Origin: Hofstenia miamia
Lineage: Eukaryota > Xenacoelomorpha > Acoela
DNA: 64,000 nt
Reading direction: 5' to 3'
Assembly: GCA_004352715.1 (NCBI GenBank)
Contig: SCFE01000037.1
Span: forward strand, 1,590,016 to 1,654,015
Part shown: positions 42,452 to 52,274 of the stretch, in pieces
Position numbering within the stretch: the first letter of the stretch is position 1
Layout of the letters: every line of letters begins with the position of its first letter
Notes under the pieces: model-generated
The model's database searches: none
Told to the model about the DNA's origin: nothing
Seen by the model: the letters and a program-made list of their open reading frames with translations, nothing else
Translations under genes and position numbers: made by a program

Positions 42452-42924
42452 CACGCCGCCGAACCGCGTATTTAATCAGCGATTACGTGATGAAAAGACC
42501 TACACCACCAACTCGAAATCTTTTATCTTACCGTTTCCGCCTCAACACCAGTTCTCAAACGCACGCTAACCATTTTTACAAACGCCGCCCAACACCTTTG
42601 AACAATCCGCGCCAAAACATCCCTTACTTTCACCGCCAATAAACATGCGAAGAAGTTATGCCGACATTCTCTCAACATCACCGCGTTATCGCCCGCCGAG
42701 TTTCAGAGGATTAGAAACTTTCTTAGACTTTTCTAATGATGGTAAATTTTATTTTTATATTTTTGACTTTCATTGGGTTATGGCGAATTTTTCATTTAAT
42801 TTATGCTATCGCTAATAACTCACTTTCTTTCATATATTTAATTCTAATTATTCTTAACTCAAAATTCAATATTACCTTTGTTAGAGAAACCTTACCTATA
42901 TATAAACATACATGTAATTTATGA
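42452..42924 (+). mobile_element. ORF1 tail and ORF2 hydrophobic leader, third copy
   Basis: Pro/Arg/Thr-rich ORF1 tail in shifting frames, then a leader frame from 42736 (MMVNFIFIFLTFIGLWRIF to NSKFNITFVRETL). It stops before any endonuclease. The leaders at 39.7, 41.7 and 42.7 kb share an LW-(R/K)-(I/F) motif and a poly-Leu/Ile stretch. Confidence 0.7.
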
Positions 42925-43320
42925 AACAGCATGAATACATGCAAGATATTTAAAAAATGGATTTTCAACAATAACTTACCACATATAATACAATTTCAAT
43001 GCCTGGTTATATAAATAAACAGAACTACAGGTCAAAACATTTTACCTGCATTAAGTACAGAAAAAAAGTTTTGGAAGTATCATTCCTATCTAAGGATGGA
43101 ATTTATTACCAAAGGAGATAAAGAACATTAAAAATCTAAGAATTTCAGAAGCAAATTAAAATTAACATTAAGCAAAAGTACATCTCGGTCAATCATGGCT
43201 AGGATACAAATTCCACAACAATGAGTATTCAACAACCCGTATTTGAAGTCTCCTAGTAATTTTTACCTAGCTTGTTAAATTTATTGTAAAATATATTTTA
43301 CATTATAGACGTAAAAGTAT
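42925..43320 (+). mobile_element. CR1-like 3' UTR fragment
   Basis: Matches 31.55-31.70 kb (GATAAAGAAC, AAGCAAAAGTACATCT, ATTCAACAACCCGTATTT). Non-coding. Confidence 0.6.
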
Positions 43321-43529
43321 TTTTAATATCAATCTTAAAGTTTTTTAATCAATATATTTGTTTGATAATTCATTGCATTTATTTATAGTTGAGCTTAGAA
43401 ATGATTTTTTCATTACTTGCTGTTTATACCTAATTGGTTTAATTATATGCGTTCTTTTGTTTTTTATTAATGCAATTAATATACAAGTATACAATTCCAC
43501 AAATAACTAGAATTAAGACCTATACTGTC
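43321..43529. other. AT-rich stretch
   Basis: Nothing recognised. Confidence 0.5.
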
Positions 43530-44390
43530 ATTAGAAAAACCTAGGAATTTAATTTAGGATCAATCGAATCTAATGCTTTGGAGAGATGTATGCAAGCACC
43601 TGCTGAATATTCATTATTACCTATTGTTTTTCTCCATTTTTCAATAGCTTAAACTAAGCGTCACTGGTAGAAATACCTTTACGAAAATCACTTTGTGTTC
43701 GAGTAAAGATGACGTTTGCAAAAATGTTCAATAATTTGATGAAAAAGAATTTGTTCAAATACTTGGAGGATTGGAGACGACTTTGTAATGGGTTTATAAT
43801 TTAAGGATTCTTCGGGATCGTCATTTTCAAATAGTGGTGTTGTACTTGCAAATTTTAATTCATCTGGAAAAAAGAATGTTTTATACCTCCGCTTAAGATG
43901 CATCATATTGGTTCAGGTATTAAATTGGCTGTTGGTATTCGTTTTTAAAGAAAGTGTAGGAATGTATGATTTCATATTTGCAAAACGATAACGAAAGAGG
44001 GTGGAGTTAATTTAGTTTATTAAGATAAAAAGGTATATTCATGCCGTTGTAGTTTCTGACATTTAGAAAAACTTTATTGAAAACATTTCAGATTTTCTTG
44101 TAGTGGATTTGTCTTAATAGCACATATTTGTTTTCAGTTTTCATGGTTTTTCAATTTAATAAATTGTTAATACATTCCCATAATTTTTTGGGATGAACGA
44201 TTTTAATACTCTGAACGTGACTAATTATTGCTTGCTTTTCTTATAGCTGAATTGCATAAATTTGGTGCTGTTTTATAGGCATTATGCTTTTCCTTTGTTT
44301 GAGAATTGATGTAATTTTTCCACTCTGTTTTTTTTGTTCGATTAAATCAATGCATTTGAAATCAATCTACATTTTTGAAACATTATTTGG
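43530..44390 (-). pseudogene. Strongly decayed non-LTR RT on the minus strand
   Basis: With many stops, the minus strand shows in order a linker remnant, FFFPDELKFASTTPLFENDDPE, LNYKPITKSSPILQVFEQI, FRKGISTSDA and CIHLSKALDSID. These are RT blocks 1-3 of the CR1-like family. It is oriented opposite to the neighbouring CR1 pieces. Confidence 0.75.
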
Positions 44391-44524
44391 AGTTTATTTG
44401 AATATTAAAATGATAAAATATATTTTTGGGCAATCTAAAAACTAGTACAATTTTATTCCGAACATAAATAATGGTGGGAGATTGTTAAACTGTAAGATTT
44501 ATTTTTTGCTTAATTAACAATCAT

Positions 44525-45961
44525 ATGCATTATTCAGAAATTCTAAAAGCTAGTCCTCTTATAGAGGATGGACGAATAAACGCGCTATTTAAAGATTTTT
44601 CTAATCTTGATGACTTTATAAATGAACTAAAATTATCAGATGCATTAAAACTTGAATATGAAGATATTGTTTGTGGCATAAAGTCGAAATTCATTAAATG
44701 CTTGAAAAATCAATGTGAAAATGTAAAATTGAGTAATACTATTACTCCTACAATCAAAGAATTTCAACATTCGAAGATATTTAAGCCAAAATTAGTCATT
44801 TCAAGTAATAATTTAAAAAATGATGATGGTAGTTTAAATGAAAAAGAATGCAAAAAAATTGNNNNNNNNNNNNNNNNNNNNNNNNNNNNNNNNNNNNNNN
44901 NNNNNNNNNNNNNNNNNNNNNNNNNNNNNNNNNNNNNNNNNNNNNNNNNNNNNNNNNNNNNNNNNNNNNNNNNNNNNNNNNNNNNNNNNNNNNNNNNNNN
45001 NNNNNNNNNNNNNNNNNNNNNNNNNNNNNNNNNNNNNNNNNNNNNNNNNNNNNNNNNNNNNNNNNNNNNNNNNNNNNNNNNNNNNNNNNNNNNNNNNNNN
45101 NNNNNNNNNNNNNNNNNNNNNNNNNNNNNNNNNNNNNNNNNNNNNNNNNNNNNNNNNNNNNNNNNNNNNNNNNNNNNNNNNNNNNNNNNNNNNNNNNNNN
45201 NNNNNNNNNNNNNNNNNNNNNNNNNNNNNNNNNNNNNNNNNNNNNNNNNNNNNNNNNNNNNNNNNNNNNNNNNNNNNNNNNNNNNNNNNNNNNNNNNNNN
45301 NNNNNNNNNNNNNNNNNNNNNNNNNNNNNNNNNNNNNNNNNNNNNNNNNNNNNNNNNNNNNNNNNNNNNNNNNNNNNNNNNNNNNNNNNNNNNNNNNNNN
45401 NNNNNNNNNNNNNNNNNNNNNNNNNNNNNNNNNNNNNNNNNNNNNNNNNNNNNNNNNNNNNNNNNNNNNNNNNNNNNNNNNNNNNNNNNNNNNNNNNNNN
45501 NNNNNNNNNNNNNNNNNNNNNNNNNNNNNNNNNNNNNNNNNNNNNNNNNNNNNNNNNNNNNNNNNNNNNNNNNNNNNNNNNNNNNNNNNNNNNNNNNNNN
45601 NNNNNNNNNNNNNNNNNNNNNNNNNNNNNNNNNNNNNNNNNNNNNNNNNNNNNNNNNNNNNNNNNNNNNNNNNNNNNNNNNNNNNNNNNNNNNNNNNNNN
45701 NNNNNNNNNNNNNNNNNNNNNNNNNNNNNNNNNNNNNNNNNNNNNNNNNNNNNNNNNNNNNNNNNNNNNNNNNNNNNNNNNNNNNNNNNNNNNNNNNNNN
45801 NNNNNNNNNNNNNNNNNNNNNNNNNNNNNNNNNNNNNNNNNNNNNNNNNNNNNNNNNNNNNTTTTACAATATTTAAGAAGAAGTTGAAAAACATGATTAC
45901 ACAACAAAATATCAATTATCTGACTAATTATAGAATAAGATGTGCAACTCAAGAACAATAA
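44525..45961 (+). CDS. Unrecognised ORF interrupted by a 1000-N gap
   Basis: The left part (44525-44861, 112 residues) starts MHYSEILKASPLIEDGRIN and is Lys/Asp/Asn-rich with several predicted helices. The right part after the gap encodes FTIFKKKLKNMITQQNINYL and ends at TAA 45959-45961. The FTIFKKKLKN end resembles the C-terminal tail of some non-LTR reverse transcriptases, so the right part may be a retroelement unrelated to the left. Continuity of frame through the Ns means nothing. Confidence 0.3.
   Translation: MHYSEILKASPLIEDGRINALFKDFSNLDDFINELKLSDALKLEYEDIVCGIKSKFIKCLKNQCENVKLSNTITPTIKEFQHSKIFKPKLVISSNNLKNDDGSLNEKECKKIXXXXXXXXXXXXXXXXXXXXXXXXXXXXXXXXXXXXXXXXXXXXXXXXXXXXXXXXXXXXXXXXXXXXXXXXXXXXXXXXXXXXXXXXXXXXXXXXXXXXXXXXXXXXXXXXXXXXXXXXXXXXXXXXXXXXXXXXXXXXXXXXXXXXXXXXXXXXXXXXXXXXXXXXXXXXXXXXXXXXXXXXXXXXXXXXXXXXXXXXXXXXXXXXXXXXXXXXXXXXXXXXXXXXXXXXXXXXXXXXXXXXXXXXXXXXXXXXXXXXXXXXXXXXXXXXXXXXXXXXXXXXXXXXXXXXXXXXXXXXXXXXXXXXXXXXXXXXXXXXXXXXXXXXXXXXXXFTIFKKKLKNMITQQNINYLTNYRIRCATQEQ
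44862..45861. other. Assembly gap of exactly 1000 N
   Basis: Placeholder gap of unknown true size inside the preceding ORF. Confidence 0.95.
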
Positions 45962-46821
45962 GTAAAAATATTTTTTAAATTATATGTAATTTGTAAACGT
46001 AACCAAGAAACAAACATTTACTGACATAACTAAGCTCATATGAAGAAAGTTGCATTATTTATGTTCTTAATAAGTTTGTAAACTTAATACATGTATATGT
46101 ACATGAGAACTTAAATATATGTTGTTGTTTTTTAAATATTTGCATGAGTGCATATTTTGTGATAATTTTTCATGAGTTTTTACTTATATGTATATAAACT
46201 TAGAAATACAATTTCTACAGAACACTGGCGACGATTGACATTTCATGGAAACAAACTAATCGAAAAACAAAGAAAAATCTTAATGCGTCACCTTTCTTAG
46301 AATATCATTGTCCCACATCTATAAGATAAGTTTTAAGTCAGTTCATTTTGGTTGTTTATGACTTATTTATGTTTGTAGGCATTATTTACAAATTTTTGAA
46401 ATAATTTGTAGTTTACCAAAAATGAAAACACAGTTATCACTTTAAACTACTGCGACATTTTCCTCACTAACAAAATTCGTTCATCACTGGTATGCTGTTC
46501 TTCGTTTTCCTTTTAATCTCAATTGACCTATTACATCTCGTAGCCTAGCTCCCCCAAACTCTGATGAATTGGTTTTATATTTTTTGTTTTATATGTCTTT
46601 ATTGGTCTTTCTTCTGATGTCGACATTTTTACCTTGTTCGTATGAGAAATAGAACGGATTAATAGGTTCAAGTTTTTATTCATAATAATTCATAATAAAG
46701 TTATCTAGATTTGAAATATCAAAGAATTTCCACAAACTGAATTTACAATAGTAGGATATAAAATTATAAATATTAAAATCTAAATATATTTACATGAAAA
46801 TATAAAATTTATTAAAATATA
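45962..46821. other. Intergenic stretch, 3' side of TMEM234
   Basis: AT-rich. A short minus-strand coding-like piece at about 46500-46580 (SSEFGGARLRDVIGQLRLKGK) has no start or splice support and no recognised family. Confidence 0.4.
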
Positions 46822-47196
46822 CTACAAAGCAGTCAAAAATACACCAAAGCACATCAAGATAATGCCCAGATAATATTTGGCACCGCCAGATGGCTCACCC
46901 ATCAACTTCGAAAATATTGCAGTTAATACAAAGGTTGAGGAATTAACAAAAGAACTAGCAAATGACAAATCATTTGAAGCCAATGCGATATAGTATAGAA
47001 CAGACCCTGATTGATTGAGTAAGTAAGGAATACTAAATCTCCAATGAATGAGCAAGTTAAAAAGTTCATGAAAAAATCTTAAAAATATATTCTGAGTTGA
47101 AACGGGAGTTCTCAACACTTCGGATCCAGACTTCAGTAGTGGGTTTGTTATCCCCCAAATGAGCGATACTGCAAAGAGTTCGAAGTAGGACTTCAT
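46822..47196 (-). CDS. TMEM234: TMEM234 family membrane protein
   Basis: A complete 124-residue intronless frame. The start LIWGITNPLLKSGSE, the central LLNQSGSVLYYIALASNDLS and the later FSKLMGEPSGG-(A)-K-YYLGIILMCFGV match TMEM234, a small conserved eukaryotic family related to drug/metabolite-type transporters. Four hydrophobic segments are visible (about residues 5-22, 53-72, 78-98 and 106-124). Length is close to the family's usual 120-165 residues. Human TMEM234 is linked to kidney filtration-barrier basement membrane; here only a membrane protein role can be stated. An ATTAAA-like sequence just downstream may serve as poly-A signal. Confidence 0.93.
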   Translation of the reverse strand: MKSYFELFAVSLIWGITNPLLKSGSEVLRTPVSTQNIFLRFFHELFNLLIHWRFSIPYLLNQSGSVLYYIALASNDLSFASSFVNSSTFVLTAIFSKLMGEPSGGAKYYLGIILMCFGVFLTAL

Positions 47197-47420
47197 ACTA
47201 AAATATCGTTAAGTAAACCAGTATACGCAAATTTAAACAAATTATTGTGTTAAGATTCTTTAGATTTGGAGAAAGCTCAATACATGCTGATTGTTGATCA
47301 CATCAGTTCATTCATTCAGGTTAGATTAGCATGTTCTATTTGAATAAGCTTTAGCTAAGAATCAATGGTCTTTAAAATTTAAAAGCCTTATGCACCCGAA
47401 AAGCTTTATGCATCCGATTT
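47197..47420. other. Short intergenic region upstream of TMEM234
   Basis: Likely holds the TMEM234 promoter; no element assigned. The RT pseudogene begins at its end. Confidence 0.4.
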
Positions 47421-48845
47421 TACCTTTAGATTTACGACTAGTTATGAAATGCTCAAAGCGTTAAACAAATTAAAATCCAGCAAATCCAGGGGCGCGTCAA
47501 ATATTCCCCCATGGATACTTAAGGAAACCGTCCACTTAATTAACATTCCAATTAATTACATTTTTAGTGAATGCATTAAATCGAAAACATTCCCAGATTG
47601 CTCAAAAGAAGCACATGTTACTCCTACTTGATTATAGGCCAATTTTAATCACGACACCAATAAGTAAAGTTTTTGAAAGACTAATATTTAATCAAATATT
47701 TGAGCATATTAGAAAATCTGCTTTCTGCAACCCAATTTGGATTTAGAAGAGGATTTTCAACGAATGATGCCCTTATTCAGGCAACAGAGAACTGGCGAAA
47801 TTCATTGGATGATCAACAATATGTTGCTATTGCATGCTTAGATCTCTCTAAGGCATTTGATTCAATCGACCATGACATACTAATAAAAAAACTAAAACCT
47901 ATGGGATTGTCCCTCGATAGTACTAGTTTAATTGCGAGTTTTTTTAAGTAATAGGAAATAACGAGTCAAAATCAACTCAGTACATCCAGACTGGCTATAT
48001 ATTGAAAAAGGAGTTCCGCAAGGAACCATTCTTGGACTTCTTCTGTATAATATCTATGTCAATGATATGAACTTTTATACTAATTGTAATCTTATACAAT
48101 ACGCAGACGATACTTGTATATTCTTCGCCAACAAGTCATTAGATGTTGCAATAAAAAAAGTGGAATCCAACTGTCAGTCACTAAGCCATTATTTTTCTAT
48201 GCACAAATTACGCATTAGTGCCGAGAAAACGCAAATTTGCATAATGAACCCCTCTTTCAAAAATAACTTGAATGAAAATAAAAATTTGACTATAAAAAAT
48301 GCAATTATTTCTGCAAATATTTAGGAATAATAATTGACTCAAAACTTTCATTTTCCGAGCACATTAAATCTACACAGAAAAAAATTGCTGCTGGCATAAA
48401 AACTATTCTCAGGTTGCTAACCTATTACGTCCCCATGCAATAATTCCACTATTCCACGCCTTTGTTATGAGCCACCTAAATTACGGAAGTGCACTATTTT
48501 TAAATGGGCCCTAAATGTTTGCAAAAGAAATTCTAGTAACACCAAAAATTATATTTTGGAAACGTGTCCTTCTCCTCAACAATTAATACAAATGAATATT
48601 GCTACATTATTTTTCAAAGTCGCTAACGAAGTTCCGCCTTATGATAAGATAAATCTCCCTGAATTCAGTAAAACTTTCAATAGACGATCTAAAAAATGCG
48701 TTGTCACTAGGTTCAGATGTAAAGTCAAAGAAAACTCATTTATAAATGTAGGTATAAGGCAATGAAATAATCTACCTAGAGAAATTAAGCAAATGAAAGA
48801 ATTCCCAAATAGTGTAAAACTCTCAAACTCAAATTTTACTAGTTA
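47421..48845 (+). pseudogene. CR1-like RT pseudogene
   Basis: Shares its blocks with the 28-31 kb element: KLKSSKSRGASNIPPWILKE, FPDCSKEAHVTP, TQFGFRRGFSTNDALIQATE, VAIACLDLSKAFDSIDHDIL, EKGVPQGTILG, IQYADDTCIFF (active site kept), LRISAEKTQICIM, and a C-terminal tail with KVKENSFINVGIRQ. At least five stops or frameshifts separate them. The endonuclease is absent. It begins 225 bp upstream of TMEM234, in the opposite direction. Confidence 0.92.
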
Positions 48846-48959
48846 ACATGGAAAAATACTGTTCGAAAACACAAACATTGTCTTATATAAAGCATTAAGA
48901 AAGTGTCAAGTAAGTGTTTTTGTAAGGTAATTATGTCCATCTAACATATTAAATGTACC

Positions 48960-49513
48960 AAGTCGTTTTCATCAATGTTCATAGCAATCTGTACGATACC
49001 ACTGCTCACAAGCAAGGCAACAAAGCCAATTTGAACCAATTTCACCTTTGAGGTAAATAGCACACGTTTCATCAAGTATAAAATATTCAGGTAAATCGCC
49101 ATGACCACAAGGTTCGATTAGATCAATTGAACGAGAATACCAGTGCGTATATTATGTAGTCGGATCAGTAGATATTTTAAGGAAATCTAAGTGATAAAAG
49201 CCTGCGCCCTGTTTCTACTCGACTTGATCATATGTAGAGCAGCCATGTCAACAACATATGGTATGTTAGCAATGTACTCGGGCTCCTGATCCATGTCGTC
49301 AATGAACATGTACAAAACATCTACCCCTTTTACGTTTTTGTCTGCGTAATTTAGCAAAGTCATTTGGACTAGAGATGACAACATTTTCAGAGAGAACAGC
49401 CCGAAAGATGTAATTTTTAACGCAACCGTCTCTCCTGATTTTTCTGTCGATGTCTTTTACATCTTTCTGAATTAGTTGAAAGTTTATCAGTGTTACAACG
49501 TTTACGAGGCATT
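48960..49513 (-). pseudogene. Transposase-like relic with a PHD-like finger
   Basis: The minus strand starts MPRKRCNTDKLSTNSERCKR near 49513. Pieces in changing frames follow: NYIFRAVLSENVVISSPNDF; then YMFIDDMDQEPEYIANIPYV; and at the end CGHGDLPEYFILDETCAIY with WLCCLACEQWYRTDCYEH. The last stretch has the W-x2-C-x2-C-x2-W spacing of PHD-type fingers found at the end of several transposases and retroelement proteins. The family could not be named; several frameshifts show decay. Confidence 0.45.
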
Positions 49514-49840
49514 TTTAATAAATCAAACTAATACGGCTCTTCAGTTCTGTCTTATCTCTTCTATGTTTGTCCCACTACTGTTTTAACACATATTTCATTA
49601 TTGTCATTCATTCGAAACACTAGTTTTAACAGTTTCGCAACTTGGGAATATCAAAACGAATAGCGCTACATGTGTATAAAATATACACAAAGCATTGGAC
49701 TAAAAACATTCACAAGTCCAAAGTGGCATAAAAGGTAAAGTTAAATCACATTTTATGAAGGCTGCCAAAGGTCATTTTCACGTGAAACGTGAATAAATTC
49801 TCTTGGTAGTTAAAAATGTCGGATGGACCATTCATTGCTC

Positions 49841-49962
49841 CTATTTCATCTCCTGTGACTGTCCTCGCTGCCGTAAAACTTGACTTGTTTTTATTTTCTT
49901 GTTGTGTATGCCTTCAGCGGCTAAATAAAGTCATTGATTATTATTATTATTATTATTATTAC
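49841..49962 (+). mobile_element. Retroelement 3' end with (ATT)n tail, copy B
   Basis: Contains TCCTGTGACTGTCCTCG, then TGCCTTCAGCGGCTAAATAAAG and about 10 ATT units. Matches copy A at 3487-3595 on the other strand. Upstream similarity ends at about 49841. Confidence 0.75.
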
Positions 49963-50655
49963 GTGGCAATAATTACTGTGCCTAAAAGTAAACGTTGTTT
50001 ATAAATGTGAGGTTTACTATCTTGATTGATATTTTAAGCATGCGGATAGATTCCAATTGGCATTATCAGGGAGAAAAAACTTTCCAATTTTCAGCTAATG
50101 GAAAAATTGAATTTAAATACAAAGGTCAATTACATTTTACACTTTTCTTTTATAAAATAATATTATGCAAAGTTCAGGTTTTAAGTGAGAAACGTAAACT
50201 TTGCCACACTACAATGGTTTACCTAGCCACAACAGAGACCCGAGGGGCAAATTGACTGTACAACAGATTGCAGTGTAGATGATGTTGGCTACAGTGGGAT
50301 TTAAACTCTAATGGTCAAACTTTTAATTGAGTTAAATTTACTTACATTCTCTATCCAACTCTTATATGAAATACTTTTAACAATTTTTGCTGGAATGTCT
50401 TGAAATTCAATAAAACAGAAATGATATCCACGACTTACAGTGAATTTCAATCTCGATGCTACGCGTTAGCAAGCAACGCATTCGATCGCTGCCAATACTG
50501 TGTGGCAAATGACACAGAAGCTTGCAAAAACTAATTACGCATATCATAAAACGCTCATTGCATACCGAAGCGTAAGATAAACACATTTAGATAGAAAGCC
50601 AATTATTAAGAAATTCAGCCAAATCAATCAACGCGCGTTGTTCAGATCTACAGAA
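49963..50655. other. Intergenic, one possible exon
   Basis: A plus-strand frame near 50040-50125 (WHYQGEKTFQFSANGKIEF) followed by AAAG-GTCAAT has a protein-like look but no family or clear acceptor. Otherwise nothing seen. Confidence 0.3.
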
Positions 50656-50718
50656 ATGTTAGTAAATGATGAATCTTCAGATGACGAAGAGCAAAGACGA
50701 ATGCTGACTATCAAACAG
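50656..50718 (+). CDS. Possible first exon (acidic N-terminus)
   Basis: ATG in context GAAATG opens MLVNDESSDDEEQRRMLTIKQ and meets CAG-GTTAGG at phase 0. It could be the first exon of the CNBD gene starting at 56.37 kb, with the TRIM gene then lying in its intron on the other strand, but the phase of the next exon cannot be verified. Unspliced, the frame gives a 45-residue peptide. Confidence 0.25.
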
Positions 50719-50996
50719 GTTAGGCCATGTTTAGACCTTACTGATTCTAATAAGCACTATGTGAAAATTTCTGTCTTATATGTTTTACTATAAGAAATTA
50801 TCGAAATGCAGAATTACTATTGAAACATATCTATAGAAATAAGTTAGAAATGCTATCGCAATTCATATCTATGCAACCTAATGAAATGATTTTGTTGAGT
50901 AACCTTCTACAATGAAAGGTTTAGCATACCAAAGCAAAAATTTATAGTTTGTAAAATTGGATAGATAACGTAGTTATTATATCTCTACGAATATCC

Positions 50997-52068
50997 TATA
51001 TATATATATATATATATATATACATTAGGGCTGTGCGGATGCTCTTCAATGAATATTTATTTTACGTCGTACCTAGACGTACACTAAAATGAAAAATTCT
51101 TTCGAACTTAATTCAAGTTTATTATAAATTGATTGTATTAATAATTTGCTTTGAAATAATTTTGCCTAGATTAGAATTCATATAATATGGAATTGAAATA
51201 TGGCTATACTGCCGGACGCAATCGATAGTAATTGTGCACAACCGGTACCCCAGTGTAGCATCCGGAATCACACTTTATTAACGAGCATAATAATTATATA
51301 TATATATATATACATACATATTATAGGTGCAGATATGAACTTTAATATAACGGTAAAATGATGGCAAAAACTAATACCAAAGTAGGAGAAGCATTATACT
51401 TAAGGAAATTAAAACGGACTAATATACTGAACAAACAAATGAATACATTTCAAAGATTACATCTATTTTTAATCTGAGCATGTAGAAATTATTTTAGTTA
51501 TTTATAACTGTAGTTTGTAGTTTTGTAAAAGAATTCTCTGGGAAAATATATATATATATATATATATATATACATTAGGGCTGTGCGGATGCTCTTCAAT
51601 GAATATTTATTTTACGTCGTACCTAGACGTACACTAAAATGAAAAATTCTTTCGAACTTAATTCAAGTTTATTATAAATTGATTGTATTAATAATTTGCT
51701 TTGAAATAATTTTGCCTAGATTAGAATTCATATAATATGGAATTGAAATATGGCTATACTGCCGGACGCAATCGATAGTAATTGTGCACAACCGGTACCC
51801 CAGTGTAGCATCCGGAATCACACTTTATTAACGAGCATAATAATTATATATATATATATATACATACATATTATAGGTGCAGATATGAACTTTAATATAA
51901 CGGTAAAATGATGGCAAAAACTAATACCAAAGTAGGAGAAGCATTATACTTAAGGAAATTAAAACGGACTAATATACTGAACAAACAAATGAATACATTT
52001 CAAAGATTACATCTATTTTTAATCTGAGCATGTAGAAATTATTTTAGTTATTTATAACTGTAGTTTGT
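50997..52068. repeat. Exact ~550-bp tandem duplication bounded by TA repeats and a lone N
   Basis: 51021-51518 and 51571-52068 are identical as far as can be read, each preceded by a TA run (50997-51022, 51546-51572) and containing another (51295-51312, 51845-51862). The second copy ends at N 52069 followed by a further TA run (52070-52094). As with the 1977-bp block, this pattern suggests unmerged overlapping contigs broken at microsatellites. Confidence 0.85.
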
Positions 52069-52069
52069 N
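52069..52069. other. Single-N contig join
   Basis: Join after the second 550-bp copy; see 50997-52068. Confidence 0.75.
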
Positions 52070-52274
52070 TATATATATATATATATATATATATCAACAT
52101 AAATTACACTGACCATTTTCAAATTTATCTTGAAATCATTGCGAAATACAGAAATTTATTATCTATAAAAAATAGATTGAAAATCCTTTTAAAAAAGATA
52201 ATAGAGATGTAGTATATGACAGAGCAGTTCAAAACATTGAAATCTTGATTTGAAAGGAGGCCACTCTAGGCATA

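Noticed and set aside
44764-45958. Minus-strand and short plus-strand frames across the second 1000-N gap
   Set aside because: Mostly undefined residues with a few codons at each end; no evidence of coding.
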